NCBI RefSeq assembly: GCF_038593265.1
Contig: NZ_CP151979.1
Location: forward strand, 1,812,001 to 1,876,000
Direction of reading: 5' to 3'
DNA: 64,000 nt
Origin: Ureibacillus sp. FSL W7-1570
Lineage (GTDB): Bacteria > Bacillota > Bacilli > Bacillales_A > Planococcaceae
Positions within the stretch are counted from its first letter, which is position 1. Each line of letters opens with the position of its first letter. The notes below the pieces were generated by a model that was not told the origin of the DNA, did not search any database, and saw only the letters and a list, made by a program, of their open reading frames with translations. A program made the translations under genes and the position numbers. Of the stretch, positions 9,953 through 19,603 are shown in pieces.

Positions 9953-10390
9953 ATGAACGCAAAAAAGTGGGTGTATTTTCTGGGATTCATTTGCCTTATC
10001 TTTGTCTTAACAGCGTGCGCGAAAAATGGGGAAACAAAAGATGCCGTTATTGAAATGGAGAAATCGAGGCACTTTACCGAAGAAGAAATTCATGAGGCAA
10101 TGGAAGCAGTAAAAGAACAGTTCCAATCTTTCGAAGGATGCCATTTGACAAAGTTATGGTATTCCGAAGAGGACTACGAAAAAGAAATTGAAGTTTATGT
10201 GAATTCCGGTGATGAAGTGAGAAAAAGCCTGAAAAAAGAAGATATGATCATCCTGTTTTCCAATTTCAAAACCGGCCCGTCAAGCATCAATCAAGGATTT
10301 AATCCTGATTCAACCTATACGGATTGGATGTGGATATTGAAGCGAAACAGTAAAACAGGAAAATGGCAAGTAATCGATTGGGGCTATTAA
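9953..10390 (+). CDS. Small lipoprotein, unknown function
   Basis: 145 residues with a clear signal peptide and lipobox LTAC (Cys 22). The mature part starts with a charged helical segment (HFTEEEIHEAMEAVKEQF) followed by a compact domain that contains SFEGCHLTKLWYSEEDY and ends with GKWQVIDWGY. This layout is common in Bacillus lipoproteins of the DUF4829-like type, but I cannot name a function. Divergent from the nuclease gene, 160 bp apart; ribosome site GGGGGATTCT. Confidence 0.75.
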   Translation: MNAKKWVYFLGFICLIFVLTACAKNGETKDAVIEMEKSRHFTEEEIHEAMEAVKEQFQSFEGCHLTKLWYSEEDYEKEIEVYVNSGDEVRKSLKKEDMIILFSNFKTGPSSINQGFNPDSTYTDWMWILKRNSKTGKWQVIDWGY

Positions 10391-10396
10391 TGAAGC

Positions 10397-10440
10397 GGAA
10401 GACCTTTTCTCGATGATGAAAAAGGTCTTCCAACTTTTTT
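10397..10440 (+). terminator. Terminator of the lipoprotein gene
   Basis: GGAAGACCTTTT pairs with AAAAGGTCTTCC (10420-10431), followed by AACTTTTTT. The T-run abuts the convergent ABC permease stop codon. Confidence 0.85.
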
Positions 10441-11218
10441 AGATTTTAACTGTCGAAGCATTTTTCCGGGTGAATAGGACACCGATGATTATAAAGATGA
10501 CCGTTAAAACGATTGTTAACACCAATGTTTTCAAATAATATTCGTTTTCGCTTTGGGTTAATAATTGGACACTGTAATCCGCCAATTTCCATGGTGAAAC
10601 GTTCCAAAACTGTCCTATCAATGACTGGATAAGAACGCCAATAGGCAAAAGGATCACCGTGAATGTGATGGAAAGGGCTGTTTTGAACATGGCACTGAAC
10701 ATAAGGGCAATGGTCGTTGCAAAGAAAATCCAGACACAATAACTTGCAACCATTTGAATAAAAAGAAGGGGCTTCACAGTACCATATAAAATGGCTGTAT
10801 AATACATGCTCGCCCCATAACCTAAAATAACACTGAAAACGGCAAGCAAATTTATTGCCGCCCATTTGCTGAAAAACAAAGCTGTAAATGAAATGGGCCG
10901 CACATATAAGAAAAGGGCCGTTCCATTTTGCCTCTCCCGATTGATCATCCCCGCCGCAAGTATCACGAGTACAATAAGACCGATCGACTGAAACTGGCCA
11001 GTGGAAGCGAGCAAAATATCCGCAGGCGTATAATCAGGAAATGTCATGGTGAATCCTTCCGGTAAATTTCCCACCGCATTTAAAATATCTTCCATATAAT
11101 AATTCATGATAGGATCCGAGATGCCAAGAAATATAAAAAGGAGCGGCATCCACAAAAACTTGAAACTGCGCCAACTTTCCCGCAATTCTTTTTGAAATAG
11201 TGTGGTGAATGTCCTCAT
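10439..11218 (-). CDS. ABC-2 type transporter permease (YxlG-like)
   Basis: 259 residues with six predicted membrane helices and the N-terminal pattern TLFQKELRESWRSFKFLW typical of ABC-2 permeases; a conserved central NRERQNGTALFLYVRPIS stretch lies before helix 3. It overlaps the ATPase gene by 4 bp (ATGA), so both are translated together. Last gene of the operon Xre regulator - PLDNc membrane protein - ATPase - permease, which has the same small-membrane-protein/ATPase/permease order as yxlE-yxlF-yxlG of the B. subtilis sigY operon. The exported substrate is unknown; such systems often remove peptides or protect the envelope. Confidence 0.85.
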   Translation of the reverse strand: MRTFTTLFQKELRESWRSFKFLWMPLLFIFLGISDPIMNYYMEDILNAVGNLPEGFTMTFPDYTPADILLASTGQFQSIGLIVLVILAAGMINRERQNGTALFLYVRPISFTALFFSKWAAINLLAVFSVILGYGASMYYTAILYGTVKPLLFIQMVASYCVWIFFATTIALMFSAMFKTALSITFTVILLPIGVLIQSLIGQFWNVSPWKLADYSVQLLTQSENEYYLKTLVLTIVLTVIFIIIGVLFTRKNASTVKI

Positions 11219-12099
11219 GGCGATACCACCTTCATGAAAATCTCTTCAAGGGTCAACAGTTCCCGTTCAATCTTTAATACCGTAAATGGGGAATTGGATA
11301 GTTCCCCCATCACTTGCTGCATTGTGGGGAAATGATCTTTTATATGGATATAAACAACGGTTCCTTCCACCTCAGTGGACCATTTTGTTTGAGAAGCGTA
11401 ACCGGTAGCTTCTTCAACTTTCGCAAATTGAATTCGAATACGGGGCACATCAAATTTTTCCCGAATCTCGTTTAAAGAACCTTTTTCCACAACCTGTCCC
11501 TTTTTCAAAAAAAGAAGTTGATCGGTCATTTCTTCCGCATCATTTAAAATATGGGTTGAGTACAATATTGTGGAATCAAGCTGCAATTGTTTCAACAGAT
11601 TCATGATTTCCCTTCTTCCAACCGGGTCGAGGGAAGATACAGGTTCATCCAATAACAGCAGTTTCGGTTTATGGACAATTGCCTGGGCAATGCCAAGCCG
11701 TTGTTTCATACCGCCGGAATATTGGGATGTTTTTTTGCGGATGGCGTCTTTAAGGCCGACAAATTCCAAAACTTTTTCCGCTTCTTTTTTGGCATCCTTT
11801 GCGGAAATCCCGCTCAACTTTGCCGTCATTTCAATGAATTCCAGACCCGTCAGCCATGGATAAAATTGCGGATATTGGGGCAAAAATCCGATTTCCTTTC
11901 GGATATCCTTGATCCCCTCCATGCTCACGGTTCCCTTGGTTGGTTTCAATAAGCCGGCGAGCATGGACAATATGGTTGTTTTCCCGGCGCCATTTGGACC
12001 AATCAGCGCCGTAAAAGAACCGTTTTCAAGGGTGAACGAAACATCCGATACCACAGTTTGCGTACCAAAACTTTTGGTTAAATGTTGAACGGTAATCAT
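11215..12099 (-). CDS. ABC transporter ATP-binding protein (YxlF-like)
   Basis: 294 residues. Walker A GPNGAGKTT (34-42), Q-loop in LPQYPQFYPW, signature SGGMKQRLGIAQA, Walker B LLLLDEPVSSLDP and the H-loop STHI are all intact. The C-terminal 80 residues are an accessory domain found in bacteriocin/antibiotic export ATPases. Overlaps the permease by 4 bp and the small membrane gene upstream by 4 bp, which indicates translational coupling through the operon. Confidence 0.92.
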   Translation of the reverse strand: MITVQHLTKSFGTQTVVSDVSFTLENGSFTALIGPNGAGKTTILSMLAGLLKPTKGTVSMEGIKDIRKEIGFLPQYPQFYPWLTGLEFIEMTAKLSGISAKDAKKEAEKVLEFVGLKDAIRKKTSQYSGGMKQRLGIAQAIVHKPKLLLLDEPVSSLDPVGRREIMNLLKQLQLDSTILYSTHILNDAEEMTDQLLFLKKGQVVEKGSLNEIREKFDVPRIRIQFAKVEEATGYASQTKWSTEVEGTVVYIHIKDHFPTMQQVMGELSNSPFTVLKIERELLTLEEIFMKVVSP

Positions 12100-12284
12100 G
12101 ATTTCCTCCCAAAAATAAAATACACAATTGGTCCAAGGATATTAATAAAAATGATAACCAACGCCCATAGCCACTTCGGCCCGTTCGTCGACTCAATGCG
12201 GATTAAATCCACCAGCGCAACAATCAGCAAAACAACTTGAATTACAAACAGCGGGGCCACTAACGCCCAATTGATGTCCATCAT
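12096..12284 (-). CDS. Small PLDNc-domain membrane protein (YxlE-like)
   Basis: 62 residues from the ATG at 12284: two membrane helices separated by RIESTNGPKWLWA, and a C-terminal GPIVYFIFGRKS, the signature of the phospholipase D N-terminal (PLDNc) domain found alone in small proteins. The ATG overlaps the TGA of the upstream regulator in ATGA, and the ribosome site GGAGGAGG lies within the regulator's last codons. In B. subtilis the homologue YxlE works with YxlD as negative regulator of SigY; here no sigma gene is present, so its role may be to tune the ABC exporter. Confidence 0.85.
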   Translation of the reverse strand: MMDINWALVAPLFVIQVVLLIVALVDLIRIESTNGPKWLWALVIIFINILGPIVYFIFGRKS

Positions 12285-13402
12285 TTTAGAACCTCCTCCA
12301 CCTTTAAATGACATGCCAAATTAAGCATCATTGCTTTAAATTCGTTGATTTCTTTCAGAGGTGCAAAAATTGGATCGTTCCAAATGGTCAGCACCAAATC
12401 CTTTTTAATGGATTGTTCATCCCTCGGAGCTTCTCCGCCAATGACGGATGTTTTTTCTATCCAATCGGTCACTAAATAAAAATAAGAATTTCCTTGCAGC
12501 TTCATCGGAAATTTTATTTTTATACAAAGCTTTGCGTAACATTGCAGCATCTCCATCGCTTGTTCTTGGAGACCCTTTAAAACAAATACTGCGGCAGCTT
12601 TATAGTAGAAAATCAGACAAGTATTGAAATGAAGGCTTTCCAAATCAAAGAGCTGAATAAGCCGGTGAATTTTTTGAACCGTTTCCTCCACATAATCCCC
12701 GTTTTCCATCTCCATCATCATGCTTTCCGTTGCATAGGAAACCAGTTGCACCAAATTTTGATAATAACTGACTTGGATGATTTCTTTAGCCTTCTTTGAA
12801 TTTCCGATCATTTGATGGGCAGTTGCAATGAGCTGGTTGGCCTCCACAGGATGATTTATATCATTTCCCAATAATTCCAAAACCTCTTCCGGTTTCCCCA
12901 ATTGCAATAATGCAACGGCCTCCATCATCGTCGCTTCGTTAATGAGCAAAAAGTCTTTGCTGAACATTTTTACTTGGGAACAAAGTTGAATGACTCTGTT
13001 CAATGTTTTTTGCCGATCAGGCGATTTGGGAGCGTAATTTAAATAAAGTTGTGCCATTTTTAGAACAAATGGCAAGCAGGAATAATATTCCTTCAATAGT
13101 TCCTCAATTTCTTGTTCAACCAGTTCAAAAGGCTGTTTTGAAAACTCCTTTGAAAGCCGGATGTAGGTTTGCCGTATTTCATCTTTGGTCATCTGGGAAT
13201 TGTAACCCAATAATTCGTCAATTGAGAGATGGAATAATTTCGCCAATTTGGGCAACAGTGTAATGTCGGGATAACTTTGCCCCTTTTCCCATTTGGAAAC
13301 CGCCGCTCTTGAAACCCCTATATATTCAGCGATTTGTGCCTGTGTCAACTTCAATTCTTTTCGACGATTTGCAAAAATCTTTGTAAATTGAAAATGATCC
13401 AT
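12281..13402 (-). CDS. Xre-family regulator with helical repeat domain
   Basis: 373 residues. An N-terminal HTH of the Xre type (FANRRKELKLTQAQIAEYIG...VSKWEKGQSYPD) is followed by about 300 residues of helical, TPR-like repeats with no catalytic motif. This is the architecture of peptide- or state-sensing regulators (Rgg/PlcR-like in shape, not assigned). Start set at the third possible ATG, 9 nt after AAAGGATG. As first gene of the YxlEFG-like operon it probably controls that operon; upstream DNA between 13403 and 13627 contains the divergent promoters. Confidence 0.8.
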   Translation of the reverse strand: MDHFQFTKIFANRRKELKLTQAQIAEYIGVSRAAVSKWEKGQSYPDITLLPKLAKLFHLSIDELLGYNSQMTKDEIRQTYIRLSKEFSKQPFELVEQEIEELLKEYYSCLPFVLKMAQLYLNYAPKSPDRQKTLNRVIQLCSQVKMFSKDFLLINEATMMEAVALLQLGKPEEVLELLGNDINHPVEANQLIATAHQMIGNSKKAKEIIQVSYYQNLVQLVSYATESMMMEMENGDYVEETVQKIHRLIQLFDLESLHFNTCLIFYYKAAAVFVLKGLQEQAMEMLQCYAKLCIKIKFPMKLQGNSYFYLVTDWIEKTSVIGGEAPRDEQSIKKDLVLTIWNDPIFAPLKEINEFKAMMLNLACHLKVEEVLK

Positions 13403-13627
13403 ATTTATCATCATCCTTTATTCTTATCTTAATGAAAAAGGGAACGAATTTATATCAAATAATAGTTACGTTTTTGAACATTCATCAACTGCAGGTTGAT
13501 TTGATTACCAAAAAGGGGCGCGGCATACTATAATATGAAGATGAGATTTTACCTAAAAAATACAAATTATTTCCACCTTTTATTTGCTATGATAAAAAAT
13601 AAAGACGAATGGAAAGAAGTGTTATTT

Positions 13628-14524
13628 ATGATGGATCCAAATCATCTTAATTACCACGGTCAGCTCGAAGATAATAAAAATAAAAATGCTCTAAAATGGG
13701 CTTTTATTTTTATTACCAGTTTTATGCTTGTCGAAGTGGTTGGGGGACTGATCACAAACAGTTTGGCTTTGCTGTCCGATGCCGGACATATGTTGACGGA
13801 TTCTTTATCATTGGGTTTCAGTTTATTTGCCATCATCATTGGCCAAAAGGAGGCTAACAGCAAAAAAACTTACGGATACCGCAGAATTGAAATATTTGCC
13901 GCCCTCCTGAACGGGATGACATTGATTGGTATCGCCATTATTATCGTGATCGAAGCGATCCACCGCATTACGAAACCGCCGGAAATCGCCAGCATGGGAA
14001 TGTTGATTGTAGCGGTGATTGGCTTATTGGTAAACATTGCGGTTGCTCTTATTTTAAACAAAGGAAATGAGGATAATCTAAATGTGAGAAGCGCATTTCT
14101 CCATGTGCTCGGGGATATGCTCGGATCTGTTGGCGCGATTACCGCTGCGATCTTAATCCTGCTTTTCGGATGGAAATTGGCGGACCCCATTGCCAGCATG
14201 ATTGTGGCCATAGTCATTAGTACCAGTGGGTTCCGGGTGGTGAGGGAATCATTCAACATATTTATGGAAGCGGCACCGAAGGAATTATCAACCCTCATGA
14301 TTAAAGAAAAATTGCTTACGATTGAAGAAGTGCAAGAAGTGGCGGATTTGCATCTGTGGATGATCACTTCCGACTACCCTTCATTTACATGCCACGTAAT
14401 TGTTTCACAAGATGCGGATGAGCAAGTTGTATTAAGAAAAATCCAGAAGATGCTTCACGATGATTTTTCATTGCATCATATGACCATTCAAATTGAAAAA
14501 AGAAACAATCTTCAGAGCCTGTAA
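13628..14524 (+). CDS. czcD: Cation diffusion facilitator (CzcD-like zinc/cobalt exporter)
   Basis: 298 residues from the ATG at 13628; the open frame continues 31 codons upstream but those codons look non-coding and AT-rich. Six membrane helices; the metal-site motifs SDAGHMLTDS in helix 2 and HVLGDMLGS in helix 5 (HxxxD) mark the zinc-type CDF transporters, which exchange cytosolic metal for protons. The C-terminal cytoplasmic domain (about 205-298) is the dimerising ferredoxin-like fold with HLWMITSDYPSFTCHV. Single gene with its stop codon inside its terminator stem. Confidence 0.9.
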   Translation: MMDPNHLNYHGQLEDNKNKNALKWAFIFITSFMLVEVVGGLITNSLALLSDAGHMLTDSLSLGFSLFAIIIGQKEANSKKTYGYRRIEIFAALLNGMTLIGIAIIIVIEAIHRITKPPEIASMGMLIVAVIGLLVNIAVALILNKGNEDNLNVRSAFLHVLGDMLGSVGAITAAILILLFGWKLADPIASMIVAIVISTSGFRVVRESFNIFMEAAPKELSTLMIKEKLLTIEEVQEVADLHLWMITSDYPSFTCHVIVSQDADEQVVLRKIQKMLHDDFSLHHMTIQIEKRNNLQSL

Positions 14525-14545
14525 ATATACTTACAGGCTTTTTTA
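14516..14545 (+). terminator. Terminator overlapping the czcD stop codon
   Basis: AGCCTGTAA (14516-14524) pairs with TTACAGGCT (14531-14539) and is followed by TTTTT. Confidence 0.88.
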
Positions 14546-14645
14546 TTTATAAAAACGCAATAATTATACTGATATAATTTTTGAAAAATTGAAATACTTG
14601 ATAAAATCGATGTTAAAAAATTATTATCAAACACTCTTTTATTCT

Positions 14646-14671
14646 TAAAAAATTCCAAAACTATACGATAA
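14646..14671 (+). promoter_or_regulatory. SigD-type motility promoter
   Basis: TAAA (14646-14649), a 14-nt spacer and TACGATAA (14664-14671) fit the SigD consensus TAAA-N14-16-GCCGATAA with two mismatches, 58 bp before the chemoreceptor start. SigD control of chemoreceptors is established in B. subtilis. Confidence 0.55.
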
Positions 14672-14729
14672 AAATATCGCATACTTTTAGTGTGTTGCCA
14701 CTAAAAAAATAATAGAAAAGGAAAATGTT

Positions 14730-16730
14730 ATGAAAGCAACAAAAATCAACTCATCAATGAAAAACAAATTATGGACCTCTTTTTTGCTAATGTTAATTGT
14801 ACCATCCGTCATTGTTGGTGTCCTTTCATACCACTATGCTCAAAAGGTTGTGGAAAATGAATTTAATGAATCCGCTACTTCCTCTATGAACTCAATGGAT
14901 GAAATTGTGACGACATTTTTTACGCCATTATTAAAAAATGTCGATTATTTAGCGGAGACGTTAGATGCCACAAAAGTCGCCGTTGTAGAAAATTCCAATA
15001 TCGGTGTAAGTGAAGAAATTTCAAAAGCCCTTGAGAGTTTTAAAGCAACTCATGATGACTTATCCCTCGTTTATATTGCAACAGAAAACGGAGTATACAT
15101 TAATGCACCTGCCTCAATGAAAAACCCCGATGATTATGATCCACGGACTAGAGAATGGTATCAAAAAGCCATGGAACATAAAGGTGAAGCGATTATTTCG
15201 GCACCTTATACCTCTTTAGCAACTGGAACATTAGTTGTCACAGTAGCCGAAACAACGAAAGATGGACATGGTGTTGTTGCATTTAATGTAGAGCTAGATA
15301 CAATTAAAAACTTTGCTTCCCAAATTAAAATCGGAACGTCCGGTTATGCCTTTATTGCTGACGAAAAACGCAATATTGTTTATCATCCGGAGCTGGATGA
15401 AGGTTCAGAAATGCCAAATGAAAACCAATATGAAAAACTATATAAACAAGATTCCGGCACTTTCAGTTATACATTTAACGGCAAACAAAAAGAAATGTTT
15501 TTTACAACCAACGATTTAACAGGTTGGAAGTTGGCTGGAACTATGTATTCCAGTGAAATCAACGATCGAGCTTTCCCAATTCTCCAAAATACGATCATTA
15601 TCCTGATTGCGAGCATCATCATTGGCAGCGTATTAATCCTGTTAATTGTTCGTTCATTAATCAGACCAATCCAATCATTGGTTCATTCTGCCAATAAAAT
15701 CGCTGAAGGAGATTTTACTCAGAAAGTTCAAGTAAAATCAAAAGATGAAATCGGAAAACTCGGCAACAGTTTTAACGGAATGATCAGCAATCTGGAAGGC
15801 ATGATTAAAAAAATTAAGCAAACGATTGAACATTTGGCTTCTTCATCGGAACAATTATCAGCAAGTTCAACCCAATCCGCTCATGCAACAGAACAAGTTT
15901 CAGCCGCTGTTCAAGAAATTGCAAGCGGAGCGGAACAAGCCAATGAACATATCGAACAAAATGATAGATTGCTTACAAATATTCTTAGCGGCATATCCAA
16001 CATCTCTGAAAAATCGAAACAAGTAACACAACTTGCCAGAGAATCTTCAAAAGAAGCTGAAGATGGAAGAGTAGCCGTTGTGGAAAACGTAAATCAAATG
16101 AAACATATTCATGAATCTGTCGACAAATCCAATGAAATGATTCAATCATTATCTTCCCGTTCAAAAGAAATCGGCAATATTTTAAGTGTTATCAGCGGCA
16201 TTGCTGATCAAACCAACCTGCTTGCATTAAATGCGGCCATTGAAGCGGCTCGCGCTGGCGAACACGGTAAAGGCTTCGCTGTTGTTGCGGATGAAGTAAG
16301 AAATCTAGCTGAACAATCTCAATCTTCCACTAAATTAATAGAAGAAATTATTCGAAGCATTCAAAATGATACGGACACTTCCGTAAAATTAATGAATGAA
16401 GTGCTGGAAAATACGAACCGAGGATTAACCGTCACTGAAACGACAGCAGAAAAATTTAAAAAAATCATAGAAACATCCCATTCGATTACACCACAAATCG
16501 AAGAAATTACAGACACAATGGAACAGATTTATACGAACGTGGAAGATATTGTTGCAAAAATGAATATTCTTACAAAAGTTTCCCAAGAAAATGCCGCTAA
16601 CTCTGAAGATGTTGCAGCATTTACGGAAGAACAATTGGCTTCCATGGAAGAAATCAATTCCTCTGCAAAATCTTTAACAGACTTAGCGGAAGAACTAAGA
16701 ACACATATAAACAATTTTAAAATTTCATGA
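14730..16730 (+). CDS. Methyl-accepting chemotaxis protein with variant dCache sensor
   Basis: 666 residues, same layout as the receptor at 4493: TM1 (about 14-33), dCache sensor, TM2 (about 285-310), HAMP, signalling hairpin with [20 protein letters not shown]. The sensor keeps Y136, R141, W143, Y144 and Y160 of the amino-acid-binding signature, at identical residue numbers, but has Asn at position 186 where the amino-group-binding Asp is expected (VVAFNVEL instead of VVGIDINL). It may therefore bind a different ligand. Preceded by a SigD-like promoter; ribosome site AAAAGGAAAATGTT. Confidence 0.93.
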   Translation: MKATKINSSMKNKLWTSFLLMLIVPSVIVGVLSYHYAQKVVENEFNESATSSMNSMDEIVTTFFTPLLKNVDYLAETLDATKVAVVENSNIGVSEEISKALESFKATHDDLSLVYIATENGVYINAPASMKNPDDYDPRTREWYQKAMEHKGEAIISAPYTSLATGTLVVTVAETTKDGHGVVAFNVELDTIKNFASQIKIGTSGYAFIADEKRNIVYHPELDEGSEMPNENQYEKLYKQDSGTFSYTFNGKQKEMFFTTNDLTGWKLAGTMYSSEINDRAFPILQNTIIILIASIIIGSVLILLIVRSLIRPIQSLVHSANKIAEGDFTQKVQVKSKDEIGKLGNSFNGMISNLEGMIKKIKQTIEHLASSSEQLSASSTQSAHATEQVSAAVQEIASGAEQANEHIEQNDRLLTNILSGISNISEKSKQVTQLARESSKEAEDGRVAVVENVNQMKHIHESVDKSNEMIQSLSSRSKEIGNILSVISGIADQTNLLALNAAIEAARAGEHGKGFAVVADEVRNLAEQSQSSTKLIEEIIRSIQNDTDTSVKLMNEVLENTNRGLTVTETTAEKFKKIIETSHSITPQIEEITDTMEQIYTNVEDIVAKMNILTKVSQENAANSEDVAAFTEEQLASMEEINSSAKSLTDLAEELRTHINNFKIS

Positions 16731-16738
16731 AAAGAGTC

Positions 16739-16774
16739 GTGCCAGGTACCTAACTAAAGTACCTGGCACTTTTT
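16739..16774 (+). terminator. Terminator of the variant dCache receptor gene
   Basis: GTGCCAGGTAC (16739-16749) pairs perfectly with GTACCTGGCAC (16759-16769), then TTTTT. It also faces the convergent vanW-like gene. Confidence 0.92.
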
Positions 16775-16786
16775 ATTATCATCTTT

Positions 16787-17635
16787 CTACGCTTCATCTA
16801 CCACACAAAATTCATATCCACTATGTTGAAAAGCCTCAGGGGGAATCGGATACTTGACCTCCGAGAAATTTTCAATCAATAATTCTTCCTTTATCATTTG
16901 CCCTGTCACTTTATCGTATGTTTTTCGCCAAATTTCATTTTGACGATAGTTTTTACCGTCTTTTTGCAAAAATTGATGATTTCTTTCCTCAATATGATAT
17001 GAGCATGGCATTTCCGTATCTGTATAGATCGCGCCTTTTAAATGTTTGTCCGTCACCCACACTTTGATCTGAAAGGATTGATTTGTTGGATTGTAAAAAC
17101 GCAAATCCACATAGTTATAAAAAACGCTTGCCCCGCTGCCGAACGGGAGGGTTCTGCCCGAATCAGGGAACGGATCAAAACTGTGATGATGTCTTTCAAC
17201 GACAACAAGGGGAGTATGTAGAGCCATCCAATAGAGCAAGTTGGCCAGCTGACAAATGCCACCGCCAATTCCCGTCTTTACTTCCCCCATTTTTAATTGC
17301 ATACCTTCAATATATCCCTTTGACTTCGTTGTTCTCCCCACAAGTTTCCAAAAGGAAAAAGTCTCTCCTGGCCTGATGATGACACCGTCAATTTTACTTG
17401 TCGCAATTTTTAAATTGGTAATTTTATTTTCTTGCAACTGTGGATCACTGTTGCCCAATTTCCTTCTTAATAATGATTGATGTTTTTTGCAAGTAAAAGG
17501 GAAAGTGGTCGTTAAATCTCGCGTTTTGGCAAACTGGTTTCTGTTCGTGAAATCTGTGATTGCTCGAAAAAGTCTTTTTTGCTCGATGCGAGCGTGATAG
17601 AAAATCGGATGAATTTCAGACAATCTCAATATCAA
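16787..17635 (-). CDS. VanW family protein
   Basis: 282 residues. The VanW domain is recognisable from RPGETFSFWKLVGRTTKSKGY, GGGICQLANLLYWMALHTPLVVVERHHH (shown here in part) and FGSGASVFYNYVDLRFYN, the segment shared with VanW of vancomycin clusters and with YoaR-type proteins. No signal peptide is visible, unlike some family members. Function is unknown; the fold is related to L,D-transpeptidase-associated domains, and no vancomycin-resistance genes are nearby. TTG start after AGAGGGAA; a second TTG two codons later is equally possible. Confidence 0.85.
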   Translation of the reverse strand: MILRLSEIHPIFYHARIEQKRLFRAITDFTNRNQFAKTRDLTTTFPFTCKKHQSLLRRKLGNSDPQLQENKITNLKIATSKIDGVIIRPGETFSFWKLVGRTTKSKGYIEGMQLKMGEVKTGIGGGICQLANLLYWMALHTPLVVVERHHHSFDPFPDSGRTLPFGSGASVFYNYVDLRFYNPTNQSFQIKVWVTDKHLKGAIYTDTEMPCSYHIEERNHQFLQKDGKNYRQNEIWRKTYDKVTGQMIKEELLIENFSEVKYPIPPEAFQHSGYEFCVVDEA

Positions 17636-17920
17636 TTCCCTCTTTCTACTTATTCATTTAAAAATTCTTTCTAAATATAAGACGAGGAAATCCCCAAAAA
17701 ATTTCAATAAAAATTGATTTTTTTTAGAAAAATTTTCAAAAGTTCAAACTTCCCGAAAGAGATATTTTTCCACTTCACCAACATTTAATGATTAAAGTGG
17801 ACTAATTTTGTAAATTTTCTTATTTTTATTATATTTATTTTTATTATTGATTATTGGTGTTTCTGAATGTATTATATTCATATCTTTTTACTATAGATTA
17901 GATTAGGAGGGTTAACATAT

Positions 17921-18994
17921 ATGGCATACATGATTATCTCTGGACTACTTTGTGGGGCCGCGTTAGGTTTCGTCATGCAAAGAGGACGTTTTTGCTTAAC
18001 CGGCGGATTTCGCGATATGTATTTGGCGAAAAATAACCGCATTTTCTATGCATTGCTGCTTGCTATTGCGATTCAAAGCATAGGCGTTTTCTTGCTGATG
18101 GATTTGGGGGTTTTCGAATATTCGGCAGGAGCATTTCCTATTGTTTCTGTCATCATTGGATCTTATATATTCGGCATCGGCATTATTTTGGCGGGAGGCT
18201 GCGCAACGGGGACATGGTACCGTGCTGGTGAAGGCCTCATTGGAAGCTGGATTGCATTAGCCGGTTATATGTTAATGAGTACAATCATGAAAAGCGGCGT
18301 ACTCGCACCATTTAATCAGAAGTTCCAACAAGTTGGTGTGCTCCCTGCGAATTCCATTCCAGATACCATCGGAATCAATCATTGGTTCCTCGTCATACCA
18401 TTTGCGGCGATTGTCGGCTTCATTTTATACAAACAATTCACAAAACCAAAAATCGCAATTCCGACTTTAAAACCAAAACGTACAGGTTTGGCACATATTT
18501 TATTTGAAAAACGTTGGAATCCGTTTGCTACAGCCTCTTTAATTGGAATTATCGCATTTCTTGCTTGGCCATTAAGTGCGGCAACCGGACGCGTATTCGG
18601 ACTTGGAATTACGACACCTTCAGCGAATATCCTTCAGTATTTAACTACTGGAGATAGTACATTTATCAACTGGGGCGTCTTTTTGGTTTTAGGTATTTTT
18701 GCAGGTTCATTTATTGCGGCAAAGGGCAGCAATGAATTCCGTTTTAGAATGCCGGATGTTAAAACGGGGATCAACAGTTTTATTGGCGGTAATTTAATGG
18801 GAGTTGGAGCCAGTCTTGCCGGAGGTTGTTCAATCGGGAACGGCTTGGTGATGACGGCCGTTATGACATGGCAAGGTTGGATCGGTTTGCTCTTCATGAT
18901 TTTAGGCACTTGGACGGCTTCATATTTTGTCTATGTTCGTCCACGCCAAAAAGCCAAATCCGTTAAACTCGAAAAACAACCCGCCTCGGTTTAA
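17921..18994 (+). CDS. tsuA: YeeE/YedE-family thiosulfate transporter (TsuA-like)
   Basis: 357 residues, about ten membrane helices with inward loops. Three cysteine loops are present in the positions of the TsuA relay: GRFCLTGGFRD near residue 25, AGGCATGTWYRAGEG near 96 and AGGCSIGNG near 300. These cysteines pass thiosulfate through the membrane in the characterised TsuA. Ribosome site TAGGAGGG. The gene is followed after 51 bp by a TusA-like gene, the usual TsuA-TsuB pairing, so the likely job is uptake of thiosulfate or a related sulfur species; together with ssuBACD at 34-38 kb this shows investment in sulfur acquisition. Confidence 0.9.
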   Translation: MAYMIISGLLCGAALGFVMQRGRFCLTGGFRDMYLAKNNRIFYALLLAIAIQSIGVFLLMDLGVFEYSAGAFPIVSVIIGSYIFGIGIILAGGCATGTWYRAGEGLIGSWIALAGYMLMSTIMKSGVLAPFNQKFQQVGVLPANSIPDTIGINHWFLVIPFAAIVGFILYKQFTKPKIAIPTLKPKRTGLAHILFEKRWNPFATASLIGIIAFLAWPLSAATGRVFGLGITTPSANILQYLTTGDSTFINWGVFLVLGIFAGSFIAAKGSNEFRFRMPDVKTGINSFIGGNLMGVGASLAGGCSIGNGLVMTAVMTWQGWIGLLFMILGTWTASYFVYVRPRQKAKSVKLEKQPASV

Positions 18995-19045
18995 TGCATT
19001 GAATCAACAAGAAATTGCACTCAAAAATTAAAGGAGGAAACGGCG

Positions 19046-19270
19046 ATGAGAAAAAAATTGGAAGTACTTGGCATGGTTTGTCCATTCCCTTTACTTGAAG
19101 CACAAGAAGCGATGAAAGAACTTAACTCGGGCGATGAATTGGTCATCGATTTTGACTGTACTCAAGCTACCGAATCCATCCCACGTTGGGCTGCCGAAGA
19201 AGGGCATACAGTAACCAATTTCGAGCAAATTGATGATGCTACATGGACAATTTCAATTCAAAAAAAATAA
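19046..19270 (+). CDS. tsuB: TusA-family sulfurtransferase (TsuB-like)
   Basis: 74 residues with the TusA fold: KLEVLGMVCPFPLLEAQEAM contains the CPxP motif with the sulfur-carrying cysteine C12 in the helix start, followed by two strands (DELVIDFDC, WTISIQ). TsuB proteins partner with YeeE-type transporters to take up thiosulfate. Ribosome site AAAGGAGGAAAC; in operon with the transporter. Confidence 0.92.
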   Translation: MRKKLEVLGMVCPFPLLEAQEAMKELNSGDELVIDFDCTQATESIPRWAAEEGHTVTNFEQIDDATWTISIQKK

Positions 19271-19277
19271 TATAGAA

Positions 19278-19554
19278 AGAGGCTGGGACAAAAGATAAAA
19301 AACACCATTTTCTCACGGGAGAAAAATGGTGTTTTTTTGATAATTGAAGAAAATTGATTTCCGTTCCGGGGACGCTTTCCGCGGGCCCGGCTCGAGCCTC
19401 CTCGGAGCTCAAACCTTCGCTCCTGCGGGGTCTCGAGACTCGGGCTGTTCCCGCAGGAGTCGCCCCGTCACTCCAATCAATTTTCTGTGATATCAATTTT
19501 TTACAAAAAATTTTTTTGCAGCTCGTTCACTTTATTAGTTATGTCCCAGCCTCT
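19278..19554 (+). repeat. Dispersed GC-rich element, copy 2
   Basis: Same orientation as copy 1, from AGAGGCTGGGACAAAAG to TGTCCCAGCCTCT. The internal hairpin (about 19296-19337) lies right behind tsuB and can act as its terminator. The centre matches copy 3 (ACTCGGGCTGTTCCCGCAGG) rather than copy 1, and there is a short insertion (TCTGTGATATCAAT) near the right end. Confidence 0.9.
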
Positions 19555-19603
19555 TTTTAGTGAAAGGCCTGACACCTAATGGATGATAAGCCAATCAAAC
19601 CAT

